DNA of 64,000 nucleotides, taken from positions 496,001-560,000 of the forward strand of contig CANLBN010000002.1 of the NCBI GenBank assembly GCA_947488935.1. The letters run 5' to 3'. Below, one piece after another: positions 48,637 to 59,100 of the stretch (positions are counted from its first letter, which is position 1; each line of letters begins with the position of its first letter). The notes below the pieces were generated by a model that saw only the letters and a program-made list of their open reading frames with translations, was not told the DNA's origin and made no database searches. Position numbers and translations under genes: made by a program. Source of the DNA: an uncultured Pseudomonadales bacterium. GTDB taxonomy: Bacteria; Pseudomonadota; Gammaproteobacteria; Pseudomonadales; Cellvibrionaceae.

Positions 48637-49353
48637 GTGAATAAAGATATTGTTATTAGCTGTCATGAGCTTAGTAAAAGCTACGAAGAAGGCCCCAGCC
48701 CAGTACAAGTGCTCCACAATGTGTCTATGAGTGTTGCCAAAGGTGAGCGGGTGTCAATTATTGGTAGCTCCGGGTCGGGTAAAAGTACGCTACTGAATTT
48801 ATTGGGTGGGCTTGATACGCCCAGCGCAGGTACTGTCACCATTGCCAATCAAGGGCTTGCTGAATTAAATGAAAATAAAAGGGGATTGCTACGTAACCGT
48901 CACTTAGGGTTTGTCTATCAATTTCATCATTTATTGGGAGAGTTTACCGCCCTAGAAAATGTAGCGATGCCGTTGCTGATTGGTAAATGTTCTGTCACTG
49001 AGGCTAGTCAACGTGCAACTGAAATACTCGTTAGAGTAGGTTTGGGCGAGCGTTTGCGCCATAAACCATCGGAGTTATCCGGTGGTGAGCGCCAGCGAGT
49101 GGCTATTGCTCGTGCTATTGTCACAAAACCTGCCTGTGTACTGATGGATGAGCCAACAGGAAACCTTGATCAAGAGACAGCACTGTCTATTCAAAATTTA
49201 ATGTGGGAGCTCAATCAAGAATATAGTTTGAGTTTTGTTATTGTGACTCATGATCAAAAATTAGCACACACTATGGATAGAGTCTTAGAATTAACTAAAG
49301 GAAAGCTACAGGAAATCACCATTAATAACTCTCCAAAAACTGACAAACAATGA
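48637..49353 (+). CDS. lolD: Lipoprotein-releasing ABC transporter ATPase LolD
   Basis: A 238-residue MacB-like ATPase with Walker A GSSGSGKS (43-50), signature LSGGERQR and Walker [13 protein letters not shown]. The segment [20 protein letters not shown] is characteristic of LolD. The start is a GTG preceded by AGAGA. It powers the LolC-LolE membrane pair and overlaps the next gene by four bases. Confidence 0.93.
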   Translation: MNKDIVISCHELSKSYEEGPSPVQVLHNVSMSVAKGERVSIIGSSGSGKSTLLNLLGGLDTPSAGTVTIANQGLAELNENKRGLLRNRHLGFVYQFHHLLGEFTALENVAMPLLIGKCSVTEASQRATEILVRVGLGERLRHKPSELSGGERQRVAIARAIVTKPACVLMDEPTGNLDQETALSIQNLMWELNQEYSLSFVIVTHDQKLAHTMDRVLELTKGKLQEITINNSPKTDKQ

Positions 49354-50606
49354 TACAACCTACGAGTCTTTTTATTGGTTTGCGTTATACTCTAGCGAAA
49401 AGGCGCAGTCGCTCTGTGTCTTTTATTTCGGCTATTGCAATGCTTGGAATTATTTTAGGCGTTGCATTGTTAATTACTGTTTTATCGGTGATGAATGGCT
49501 TTGATAAAGAATTAAGAGAAAGGATTTTGGCTATTATGCCTCAGGTTAGTGTGTATTATCCTGCGAATAATAATGAGTGGCCAAACATACGAGAGCATAT
49601 CGTCAGTCAAGAAGGGGTCGGTGGCGCCACCCCTTTTGTAGAATTACAAGGAATGTTGCACGAAAGTGGTGCAACGCAGCCAAGTATTATTTATGGTATT
49701 GATCAAAAGTATAATAATAGTGTCTCTAAAATTACTAACTATCTAGACAAAAATACATTAACACTTTTGGCCGATAGCAATAGCACAATAGCATTAGGTG
49801 TTGGTCTCGCTGAAAAACTAAACATTAAAAGTGGCGATAAAGTCACGCTTATTATTCCTCAATTAAATAAACAAAATTCACGTCGTACCCCCGCTGTTAA
49901 ACGGCTTAATGTTATTGATGTTTTTACTACAGGGACGGAGCTTGATCACTCTTTGGCATTAATGGGTATTAATGGTGCAGCTCAGTTGAGTACAAGCCCG
50001 CAAGGTATTACAGGCTTACATATAAGAGTGAATAATTTATTTGAGTCAAATCGTATCGCTAATCAACTGCAATCTAGCTTACGGCAAGACTTGTTCATTA
50101 ATGCGTATACAAGTGATTGGACGCGTACTCACGGTAATATTTATTCGGCTATTAAAACGTCAAAAAGTCTCGTTAGCCTACTGTTATTTTTGATTATTGC
50201 TATCGCTGCTTTTAATGTTGTCTCGACACTTATGATGGTTGTGGTTGATAAGCAAAGTGATATCGCTATTTTGAGAACGCTTGGGATTTCTGATCGACAG
50301 ATAATTACTATTTTTGTCATTCAAGGTACAATAATTGGTATTGTCGGTACAATTATTGGAGTAGCTTTAGGCGTTTTATTTGCTTTGTCAGTAGAAGGTT
50401 TTGTAGCGGCTTTAGAGAGCCTGCTGGGCTTTAGTTTTTTGCAATCGACGATTTACCCTGTTAGTTTTTTGCCCTCATCACTACAGCTGAATGATATCCT
50501 ATTGATAGCATTTGCTTCATTAATTATGAGTTTTATAGCGACTATTTACCCTGCTATTAAGGCATCTCAAATAAGACCAGCAGAGGCACTGAGATTTGAG
50601 GAGTAG
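49350..50606 (+). CDS. lolE: Lipoprotein-releasing ABC transporter permease LolE
   Basis: The second FtsX-type subunit, 418 residues, with the same layout as LolC: one N-terminal helix, a periplasmic domain and three C-terminal helices. Conserved segments are [17 protein letters not shown] and [11 protein letters not shown]. The ATGA overlap with lolD implies coupled translation. The designation LolE rests on operon position, because C and E subunits look alike. Confidence 0.88.
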   Translation: MIQPTSLFIGLRYTLAKRRSRSVSFISAIAMLGIILGVALLITVLSVMNGFDKELRERILAIMPQVSVYYPANNNEWPNIREHIVSQEGVGGATPFVELQGMLHESGATQPSIIYGIDQKYNNSVSKITNYLDKNTLTLLADSNSTIALGVGLAEKLNIKSGDKVTLIIPQLNKQNSRRTPAVKRLNVIDVFTTGTELDHSLALMGINGAAQLSTSPQGITGLHIRVNNLFESNRIANQLQSSLRQDLFINAYTSDWTRTHGNIYSAIKTSKSLVSLLLFLIIAIAAFNVVSTLMMVVVDKQSDIAILRTLGISDRQIITIFVIQGTIIGIVGTIIGVALGVLFALSVEGFVAALESLLGFSFLQSTIYPVSFLPSSLQLNDILLIAFASLIMSFIATIYPAIKASQIRPAEALRFEE

Positions 50607-50627
50607 GGTTTTAGGGATAGAGCTTAG

Positions 50628-51146
50628 CTAAATACTTTTATTCTTTCGTCTACGCCATTGGCGAACAACGGCTAAACGCCATAATAACCGTGTTAGTAAG
50701 TAGGCAGTAACTGAAAAAAAGACGGCGGCGATAAACGAACCAATAAAAAGTGGCTTCCAAATCTTAGCAATTTCTTCTTGTAGTAGTGCAAATGTGATTT
50801 CATGGGATTCTATATCCATACCGGGTATATCCAACACCCATAGGCCAAGTTGATAGGTCGTAAAAAATATAGGCGCTATAGTCAAAGGGTTAGTTATCCA
50901 CACTAAGCCCACGCTTAAAGGTAGATTGCATCGAATCCAAAGGGCGAGGCTTGCGGCAAAAAACATTTGGAAAGGAATAGGGAGAAGAGCAAAAAATACG
51001 CCGACGAGCATAGCAAGGGATATCGAGTGGCGATTGAAATGAAACAGATTAGGATCTTCTAATAGTGGCCTCAAAAACTTCAGTGCAGGCTGCCGTTTGA
51101 CACGATCTACATCGGGAGTGAATTTTCTAAAGAGTCTTTTCGGCAT
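50628..51146 (-). CDS. DUF2062 membrane protein
   Basis: The 172-residue protein starts MPKRLFRKF, the normal DUF2062 start; the frame extends ten residues upstream to 51176 without better support. It has two or three hydrophobic stretches (about 40-65, 68-100 and 130-160) and the family segment SLALWIRCNLPLSVGLVWITNP (here within 70-95). The basic C-terminus is cytoplasmic. The function is unknown. It is convergent with lolE, as in Pseudomonas, where a DUF2062 gene also lies beside lolCDE. Confidence 0.8.
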   Translation of the reverse strand: MPKRLFRKFTPDVDRVKRQPALKFLRPLLEDPNLFHFNRHSISLAMLVGVFFALLPIPFQMFFAASLALWIRCNLPLSVGLVWITNPLTIAPIFFTTYQLGLWVLDIPGMDIESHEITFALLQEEIAKIWKPLFIGSFIAAVFFSVTAYLLTRLLWRLAVVRQWRRRKNKSI

Positions 51147-51666
51147 ATACTCACAGTTTAGTGGGCGATGAGACATAAATCGGCGGCATTATGCCTACAA
51201 TTACTTCATATTACTATTGTAGATTAGATTTAGTCTTTATATGAGCAAATCTGTTAGCAAAGAGCCATTATCACGAATAACAGCAATAGATTATTTCTAG
51301 TTTGGAATCATTGGTTTAATTTATGGTCTATATGCACAGGGTAAATAAAGCTTTGGCTGTTAGTGTCGCTTTCATATGTAAAAACTATAACAAAATAAGC
51401 TGCAATAGTTTTTATGGTGCTATTCAGTCGCTTATTGTTATGTATTCTTCTTCTTTCTACAGTAACAGTTTAGGTGGAGCCCATTTTATAAAAACGTAGT
51501 TATATCTAATGTTTTCTAAAATTGCTTAAAATTTAGTGTTTTAGAGAGCGATTAACTATACCCGATAGTCAGAAAATAAAGTATATTGTCATAAAAATTA
51601 AATCAAAGGTCCAACAGCCTATATACAGACCCCTGTGTATGAAGTAATTGTTTAAAGGTTAAACGT
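51147..51666. other. Long intergenic region upstream of olsB
   Basis: About 520 bases between divergent genes. It is AT-rich and contains no convincing gene, tRNA or repeat. It must hold the olsB promoter, and the DUF2062 promoter on the other strand. I found no consensus promoter pair by eye. AAAGG before the ATG at 51667 is the probable ribosome site. Confidence 0.4.
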
Positions 51667-52497
51667 ATGAGTTCTATTGAGTCTGTTGATGCAATTGAAG
51701 GGTTCTCTTTCCTAGAAGACTTGATTGTTGCACCAGCAACCAATGCAGGTCGCTATCAAGTTCGATTTGCTGAAAATGAAGAAGAAGTCAAGGCTGCCCA
51801 AGCTCTACGCTTTCGTGTTTTTTATGATGAAAAGGAAGGTAATCCAAGCGAGGAGATGATCAGGGAAAAACGCGATCTTGACCAATGGGACGACGCTGGT
51901 TTTCATATTATTGTTATTGATACAAGGGCTGAGGAGCAACCCGCGATTGTTGGTACCCTGCGTTTATTTTTCAATGAATGTTTAAAGCCTGGCCAGAATT
52001 TTTATACAGAAGAAACCTTTAATCTCAGTAAGTTACACAACTTTTATGGCAAATCACTTGAACTTAGTCGTTTTTGCGTAGATCCTAATGGTCGTGGTGG
52101 TGTTATCTTAATGCTTATCTGGAAGTATGCGATGAGTTTTCTGCAAGATAACAGCATAGATGTTATGTTTGGTTGTGCGAGCTTTACGGGCTCAGATATT
52201 GAACAACATTTACCGATACTAAACTATCTCTATGAGCATCATCTCGCGCCAGAGTTCTTAAGACCAGAGCCTAAAGTAGAGGATTATGTTGATTTAAATG
52301 CCCTTTATCAAGCCAGCGCTAAATGGGAAGATGCCCAGAAATCTGTGCCTACGCTATTACGTGGGTATCTGAAACTAGGTGCGAAAATCAGTGATGCCGC
52401 TATTATTGATCCAATATTCAATACAGTGTACGTTGCTATTTATGTCGAGACCAAAAACATGTTGCAGCAAAACCCGAATTTGGTGATGCATGTCTAA
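51667..52497 (+). CDS. olsB: OlsB-like ornithine acyl-ACP N-acyltransferase
   Basis: A GNAT-fold acyltransferase resembling OlsB, which attaches a 3-hydroxy fatty acid to ornithine, the first step of ornithine lipid synthesis. Visible family segments are AAQALRFRVFYDE (about 39-51), LELSRFCVDPNGRGG (about 137-152), MFGCASFTGSD (about 174-184) and LLRGYLKLGAKISDAAIIDP near 235-255. A broader alternative is the acyltransferase of PEP-CTERM systems, but the next gene favours OlsB. Length 276 fits. The protein appears cytoplasmic or membrane-peripheral. Confidence 0.8.
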   Translation: MSSIESVDAIEGFSFLEDLIVAPATNAGRYQVRFAENEEEVKAAQALRFRVFYDEKEGNPSEEMIREKRDLDQWDDAGFHIIVIDTRAEEQPAIVGTLRLFFNECLKPGQNFYTEETFNLSKLHNFYGKSLELSRFCVDPNGRGGVILMLIWKYAMSFLQDNSIDVMFGCASFTGSDIEQHLPILNYLYEHHLAPEFLRPEPKVEDYVDLNALYQASAKWEDAQKSVPTLLRGYLKLGAKISDAAIIDPIFNTVYVAIYVETKNMLQQNPNLVMHV

Positions 52498-53392
52498 CGA
52501 CAATATAGCGGTTGATACGGCAACCGTTAACTCTTCAAACTCTAAGCAAGCTGAATCTCCCCCAGATCAGATAAGCCGGCCTAGAGCCAGTATTCCAGAA
52601 CCTTGTCAACCCCAACCAACTTCGGCTATTCATAAAGCTCGTGTTATATGTAAGGTTATTCTTTTAGTTCTTTGGATAGTTGTGATGCTATTCGTTTATG
52701 GCGCTTATAAATTATTAGCGCCTAAACGAATGGATAGATTTTACAATATATTTCATGCTGTAGTCAGCCGCGCCATTTTTTCTATGAGAGTGAACGTTGA
52801 AGGCGAAATGTCACAGCAAAAGCCCACTCTATATCTTTCTAATCATATTTCTTATCTCGATATTTTTGTATTAGGTGCAAAATTACCCGCTTATTTTATT
52901 GCGAAGTCAGAAGTTGCTAATTGGCCAATCTTAGGGACATTGGCAAAGATGCAAAACACATTATTTTTTGAGCGTAGAGGCAACAAAATACGGTCGCAAC
53001 TGGGCATTATGAGCAACCACTTTAATGAAGGGAAAAACCTAACGTTATTCCCCGAGGGAACGAGTACAGAAGGCGAGCATGTTGAGCCTTTTAAATCGAG
53101 CCTTTTACAGTCAATTGAGCAAGCGGATGAGAGCGTAACTATTCAGCCCGTGACAGTTGCTTATACACACTACAATAATCAAGTGATGGACAAAGCTATA
53201 AGAGATCAATATGCATGGTATGCCACTATGCCTTTTGGTTCGCATTTTTTTAATGCGCTTGGTCTAAAAAAATCACAGGTGAAAGTCATATTTCACCCCG
53301 CTGTTAAATTATCTGATTTTGAAACACGAAAAGAATGCGCGCTTCATTGTTGGCAACAAGTGTCTAGTGGCCTAGAAGCTGCACTTAATTAA
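52490..53392 (+). CDS. olsA: OlsA/PlsC-type O-acyltransferase
   Basis: A 1-acyl-glycerol-3-phosphate acyltransferase family protein. The catalytic HISYLD motif (HX4D) is at 119-124, FFERRG near 159-164 and the phosphate-binding FPEGT at 187-191. A membrane helix lies near 53-75, preceded by a Ser/Pro-rich tail of about 45 residues. Its start overlaps the olsB stop by eight bases, which supports a role in adding the second acyl chain to lyso-ornithine lipid. Without that context it would be called a generic PlsC. Confidence 0.82.
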   Translation: MSNDNIAVDTATVNSSNSKQAESPPDQISRPRASIPEPCQPQPTSAIHKARVICKVILLVLWIVVMLFVYGAYKLLAPKRMDRFYNIFHAVVSRAIFSMRVNVEGEMSQQKPTLYLSNHISYLDIFVLGAKLPAYFIAKSEVANWPILGTLAKMQNTLFFERRGNKIRSQLGIMSNHFNEGKNLTLFPEGTSTEGEHVEPFKSSLLQSIEQADESVTIQPVTVAYTHYNNQVMDKAIRDQYAWYATMPFGSHFFNALGLKKSQVKVIFHPAVKLSDFETRKECALHCWQQVSSGLEAALN

Positions 53393-53694
53393 CTTGATAG
53401 GCTAATCATCACACGACCATATTTAACTATGGAGCCTCTGAGTGAAATTTTCGTGAGGAACAACCTTATTTGGGGTGAAGGTTGAAGGTAATAGTAGATT
53501 GTTGTCAAAATTTTCAATGGCTTCTGCTTAAGCTAATTATCTACGCTCATGCAGTGAGTAAAAAAGCAGGTTATTTTAGCAAGCGAAAAATCATTCACGA
53601 TTTATTCATCAACTCCTTGTATACTACTGCGAGAGAGTTGTGCTTTAATCGCCTAAATTATTACAAATAATAATTTCGAAAATGGATTCGTTGT
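53393..53694. other. Intergenic region between olsA and the ATP-grasp gene
   Basis: About 300 bases holding no convincing gene. A weak stem CCATA-TTTAAC-TATGG (53417-53432) may slow read-through from olsA. A small frame at 53482-53670 has no ribosome site and an atypical composition, so it is not called. The promoter for the next operon should be here but no clear consensus was seen. Confidence 0.4.
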
Positions 53695-55146
53695 ATGAGC
53701 ATCAATTGGAAAGAATATCAAGCTAATTTTTTTTATGATGAGTTAATTAACGAAAATGGTAATCCAAGATTACCTGCTAAACGTTTAGCAGGCTATTTGC
53801 AATCCCTCAATCAGAATGAATTACAGCGACGGCAACAATTAGCTGATACAGCGATTCAAGATATGGGTATTACTTTTACTGTCTACACAGAAGAAGGTAA
53901 TATCGACCGATCTTGGCCCTTTGACATAATTCCTCGTCCTATTTCTGCCAAGCAATGGGCTGTTACTGCCGATGGTTTAAAACAGCGCTTAAAAGCACTT
54001 AACTTATTTATTGATGACTTATACCATGATCAGAAAATAATAAAAGATGGTATTGTTCCCAGAGAGATTATTGAAAACTCGGCTAACTTTCGTAAAGAGT
54101 GTATAGGTATATCACCGCCTCATAATGTGTGGGCTCATATCTGTGGAACAGATTTGGTGCGAGACGGTGATGGCGAGTTTTATGTTTTAGAGGATAATCT
54201 CCGTGTGCCCTCAGGCGTCTCTTATATGCTTGAGAACCGCTCTATTACTAAGCGTGTACTTCCAGAGTTGTTTGAGCAAGGCAATATATTGCCAGTCTCA
54301 GACTACACTAATCAGCTATTTAATACATTGAGTGACCTTGCTCCGCATACCGACAAACCAGAAATAGTCATATTAACCCCTGGTATTTATAACTCCGCTT
54401 ATTTTGAACATGCGTTTTTAGCACAACAAATGGGTGTGGAATTAGTTGAAGGTAGTGACCTAAGTGTTGGTAAAAATGGCTATGTCTATATGAAAACTAT
54501 TAGCGGGTTTGAAAAAGTTGATGTGATTTACAGGCGCATTGACGATCTGTTTTTAGACCCTAAAGTTTTTAATAAAGACTCTGTACTTGGCGTGCCAGGT
54601 TTAATGAAAGCATGGCAAAGTGGTAAGGTGGCAATGGCTAATGCACCAGGAGCTGGTGTTGCCGATGATAAAGTTGTATATGCCTATGTTCCTCAAATTA
54701 TAAAATATTATTTAGGTGAAGACCCAATAATATCTAATGTTGAAACTTTTCTTTGTAGCGACAAAAAACAACGAGAATATGTTATTAAAAATATCGCTAA
54801 GCTAGTGATTAAACCTGCCAATGAGTCGGGCGGGTACGGCATGTTAGTAGGTCCACATTCTACAAAAAAAGAACAGAGCGAATTTATTGAGTTAATTAAG
54901 AAAAATCCGCGTAATTATGTTGGGCAGCCAACATTATCACTTTCAACCGCACCTACTTTGGTGGGAGCGGATAAACTTGAGCCGCGACATTTGGATTTAC
55001 GTCCCTTTGTTCTCCAAGGTGCAAACAGTTATGTGACAACGGGTGGTCTTACACGTGTCGCGATGAAAAAGGGTTCTTTAGTGGTTAACTCTTCTCAAGG
55101 TGGCGGCAGTAAAGATACCTGGATTGTTGATGCGGAGGCTAAATAA
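53695..55146 (+). CDS. Circularly permuted type 2 ATP-grasp protein
   Basis: The 483-residue protein resembles the circularly permuted ATP-grasp family. It has WPFDIIPRPISAKQW near residue 80, the FYVLEDNLRVPSGVSYMLEN metal/substrate segment near 160-180, and KPANESGGYGMLVG near 375-390, the ATP-binding loop. Such enzymes join a carboxylate to an amine using ATP. Substrate is unknown. The alpha-E gene follows with a one-base overlap and the transglutaminase-DUF2126 gene after that, the known genomic trio. Confidence 0.88.
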   Translation: MSINWKEYQANFFYDELINENGNPRLPAKRLAGYLQSLNQNELQRRQQLADTAIQDMGITFTVYTEEGNIDRSWPFDIIPRPISAKQWAVTADGLKQRLKALNLFIDDLYHDQKIIKDGIVPREIIENSANFRKECIGISPPHNVWAHICGTDLVRDGDGEFYVLEDNLRVPSGVSYMLENRSITKRVLPELFEQGNILPVSDYTNQLFNTLSDLAPHTDKPEIVILTPGIYNSAYFEHAFLAQQMGVELVEGSDLSVGKNGYVYMKTISGFEKVDVIYRRIDDLFLDPKVFNKDSVLGVPGLMKAWQSGKVAMANAPGAGVADDKVVYAYVPQIIKYYLGEDPIISNVETFLCSDKKQREYVIKNIAKLVIKPANESGGYGMLVGPHSTKKEQSEFIELIKKNPRNYVGQPTLSLSTAPTLVGADKLEPRHLDLRPFVLQGANSYVTTGGLTRVAMKKGSLVVNSSQGGGSKDTWIVDAEAK

Positions 55147-56078
55147 TGTTGTCACGTGTAGCAGAAAGAATATATTGGACATCGCGTTACCTTCAGCGAG
55201 TGGAGAGTTCTGCGCGTTTAGTGAATGTTTATACCAATTTGCTAATGGATTTACCAAAAGATATTAATATTTCTTGGTTTAATTTGGTTACGCTAAATAA
55301 TGCTGAGGATGAATATGAAACGCGCTATAAAATAAAAGATGAGCGCAATGTGGTTAAGTTTATATTAGCAGATGATACCAATCCAAGTTCTTTGCTTGTG
55401 TCCTTATCGATGGTGCGTGAAAATTTACGAACAACTCGCGATGTAATGCCCGAGAATGCCTGGGAGTTAATTAATGAACTAACTGCCTTTGCCAATCAAT
55501 CGATTAAAGATGGTGGTTTAAATCGTGGTAAGCGCCATGAGTTTTTAACCCAAGTTATTAATCAATGTCAATTAATGCAGGGGTATATCGCGAGTACTTT
55601 ATCTCACGATGAAGTATGGGATATGTGGTGTATCGGCCGCCATTTAGAATGTGCCGATATGACAACCCGTATTCTTGATGCAGGTGCAAATTTATTGCTC
55701 GCCCAAGACTATAAAGAAAAATCTCATGTGCCGCTGGTAGTTTGGGGTAATGTATTGCGTAGCTCTGGTGCTGATCACGCTTATAGGCGTAATGTGGCAG
55801 CAAGTGTAAAGGGCACAAAAGTTGCCAATTTTTTGATTGCGGATCCACATTTTCCACGCTCAGTACACTACTGTATTAATTCTATGGAAGATGCAGTTAA
55901 GAGATTGCCCAAAGGCCGTAAAATAATGAGCCTTATTCAGTCTTTAGGGATAACCAAGGAATCACCAGAGATTATTAATGAGTTAGATTACCAATTGAGT
56001 AACTACTGTAATGATCTGCAGCTAAAATTAGATCAACTCCACAATATATTTACACTTAATTGGTTTTCAGTTAAATAA
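55146..56078 (+). CDS. Alpha-E domain protein
   Basis: A 310-residue all-helical protein with the alpha-E signature MLSRVAERIYWTSRYLQRVE at the start and the MREN/LRTTRD-like segment near 95-105. The family is found with ATP-grasp ligases and transglutaminase-like proteins and is thought to act with them, but has no proven activity. No signal peptide or membrane segment is visible. Its first base is the last base of the upstream stop codon, so translation is coupled. Confidence 0.87.
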   Translation: MLSRVAERIYWTSRYLQRVESSARLVNVYTNLLMDLPKDINISWFNLVTLNNAEDEYETRYKIKDERNVVKFILADDTNPSSLLVSLSMVRENLRTTRDVMPENAWELINELTAFANQSIKDGGLNRGKRHEFLTQVINQCQLMQGYIASTLSHDEVWDMWCIGRHLECADMTTRILDAGANLLLAQDYKEKSHVPLVVWGNVLRSSGADHAYRRNVAASVKGTKVANFLIADPHFPRSVHYCINSMEDAVKRLPKGRKIMSLIQSLGITKESPEIINELDYQLSNYCNDLQLKLDQLHNIFTLNWFSVK

Positions 56079-56160
56079 ACTGCCATTTAAAAAATTATAT
56101 TCTTAAGAGGGAAGGGATGGCTCTCTTCTTATATTTATTGTTTAGGATTCTAAAGATATC

Positions 56161-59100
56161 ATGACAATTCGAGTTGCTGTTCATCATAATACGTATTACA
56201 AATTTGATCGTAGAGTTAACCTTTCTCCTCATGTTGTGAGACTCAGGCCAGCGCCTCATACTCGCACGCCACTTCATGGATATACTTTAAAGGTTTTGCC
56301 CGAAAACCATTTTATTAATTGGCAACAAGACCCCTTTGGAAATTATCAAGCACGCTTAGTGTTTCCAGAAAAAACCGATCACTTCAGCGTTGAGGTTGAA
56401 GTATTAGCTGATATGACAGTCATTAACCCCTTTGACTTTTTTGTAGAGGAAGAGGCGCAAGAGTTTCCCTTTGAGTACGAAGAAGATTTAAAGCAAGAAT
56501 TGCTGCCTTACCTAGAGATAAAAGAAAAAGGTGAGCAACTAGTAAAGTGGTTAGAAAAATTCAAAGATAAAAAAGATGTGCCAATCAATGATTTTTTGGT
56601 CGAGATTAATCAGGCCCTAGAAAAACAAATTAACTATACCATTCGTATGGAACCAGGCATTCAAGATTGTGAAACCACCTTAGAAAAAGAGCTAGGTTCC
56701 TGTCGTGATTCGGCGTGGCTATTAGTACAAATATTTAGACACTTAGGTTTAGCAGCGCGTTTTACTTCAGGTTATTTAGTTCAGCTGACCTCTGATGTTA
56801 AATCCCTCGATGGTCCCTCTGGCCCGGAAGCTGATTTTACAGACTTACATGCATGGTGTGAGGTGTATTTACCCGGTGCAGGCTGGGTGGGCCTTGATCC
56901 GACCTCTGGCCTATTTGCCAGTGAAGGGCATATCCCTCTCGCTTGTACCCCTAACCCAAGTTCTGCGGCACCGATTACGGGTTTTACCGATGAATGCGAA
57001 GTAGAATTTGAATTCTCCAATGAAGTTGTTCGTATTTTGGAGGATCCTCGTGTCACCAAACCCTACACTGATTACCAATGGGCACAAATCAATAAGCTGG
57101 GAGAAGCTGTCGATAAAGAACTACTGAAGGAAGATGTACGCTTAACGATGGGCGGTGAACCAACCTTTGTCTCTGTTGACGATATGGAATCAGATCAATG
57201 GAATACCGCTGCCTTAGGGGATGATAAATTACGTTTGTCAAAGGAGCTATTATTCAAGCTACGCGATAGTTTTTCAAAAGGTGGCTTGCTGCACTATGGC
57301 CAAGGTAAATGGTATCCGGGTGAAGAAATCCCTCGTTGGGCCCTAGGTTGTTTTTGGCGTGAAGACGATAAGCCTCTGTGGAAAAATAATAAATTGATAG
57401 GGCATATCGATACGGATTATGGCTTTACGCGAAAAGAGGCACGAAAGTTTTTGCAAAGTTTGTGTCAGTCGTTACTTGTGCCCATGAACTATATTATTTC
57501 TACCTTTGAAGATGCATCCTATTATTTATTGAAAGAACAAGAACTACCAGAAAATATTGATTTATATGATGAAGATTTAACATTAGACCTTGAGAGAAAG
57601 CGATTAGCAAAACTATTAAAAGATGGCTTAAATCATCCCTCAGGTTTTGTATTGCCCCTAGAGTGGAATGGGTCAGGTAAGCACTGGAGTAGTTGCCACT
57701 GGCCCGTAAGGCGAGGGCGGTTAATTGCCATACCGGGTGATTCGCCTATGGGCTTACGCCTTCCGTTAGAAAGCTTGCCTCATGCAACAGAGCAAGAGTT
57801 GTACCGACCAGCGGCAGACCCTTTTGAAGAAGATAAAGAGCCGCCAAAAGTTAACAAAGCGCCTAAGGTGATGACGCAATTAATTAGAACGGCGTTAACT
57901 ATAGAGCCACGTAACGGTTGTTTATTTATCTTTTTGCCGCCACTTCAATCTTTTAATGATTACTGTAATTTAATTGAAGCAATAGAGGCAACCGCTGAAA
58001 AACTCAATATGCCTGTTATTCTCGAAGGCTATGAGCCGCCGAGTCACTCATCTCTAAAAAGTTTTAAGATCACACCTGACCCCGGAGTCATCGAAGTTAA
58101 TATTCATCCCAGCAGCTCTTGGGGTGAATTAGTTGAAAAAACTCACATACTGTACGAACAAGCAAGGCTTTGTCGCCTAGGCACTGAAAAGTTTATGGTT
58201 GATGGGCGCCACACCGGCACAGGTGGTGGTAACCATGTAACCATTGGTGGCGCAAAATCGGCAGATAGCCCATTGCTGAGGCGACCTGAATTACTACAAA
58301 GTTTAATTACTTTTTGGCAACATCACCCAAGTTTATCGTATTTATTCTCGGGTATGTTTATTGGGCCAACGAGTCAGGCCCCAAGAGTCGACGAAGGACG
58401 TGATGAGGTGCTCTACGAATTGGAGGTGGCCTTTCAACAAGTGCCAAAAGGTGAGACTAACGAGCCTTGGTTAGTTGATCGGATTTTTAGAAACCTATTA
58501 GTCGATATCACCGGGAATACACATCGTGCCGAGTTTTGTATTGATAAACTGTATGCACCGGGCTCTGCCACTGGGCGATTAGGCTTATTGGAATTTCGTG
58601 GTTTTGAAATGCCTCCGCATGCACGCATGTCACTGGTGCAAATGCTGTTGCTACGCTGTTTGGTCGCAAGGTTTTGGAGTCAACCCTATAAACATAAATT
58701 AGTCCGTTGGGGTACACGCCTACACGATCAATTTTTATTGCCACATTATATTTGGTCTGATATTAAAGAGGTGATTGCCGACTTGCAGGGACATGGTTTC
58801 GATTTTAAACTCGAATGGCTGCTTCCCTTTGAAGAGTTTCGCTTTCCCCATTATGGCCGCGTTCAAATTGAGGACATTGAGATTGAATTACGTTGGGGTA
58901 TAGAGCCTTGGCATGTTCTAGGTGAGGAAGTCGGTCAGCAAGGTACAACACGCTACGTTGATTCGTCGGTAGAGCGGCTGCAAGTTAGAGTCACTGGCAT
59001 TAATAGTGAGCGTTATATTTTGACCTGTAACGACAGGCGAGTGCCATTACGTGCGACAGGTAAGCAGGGTGAGTTTATTGCTGGTGTGCGCTACCGAGCG

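Noticed and set aside
53482..53670. Small plus-strand frame of 62 codons between olsA and the ATP-grasp gene
   Set aside because: No ribosome binding site, no family resemblance, and composition like the surrounding AT-rich spacer.
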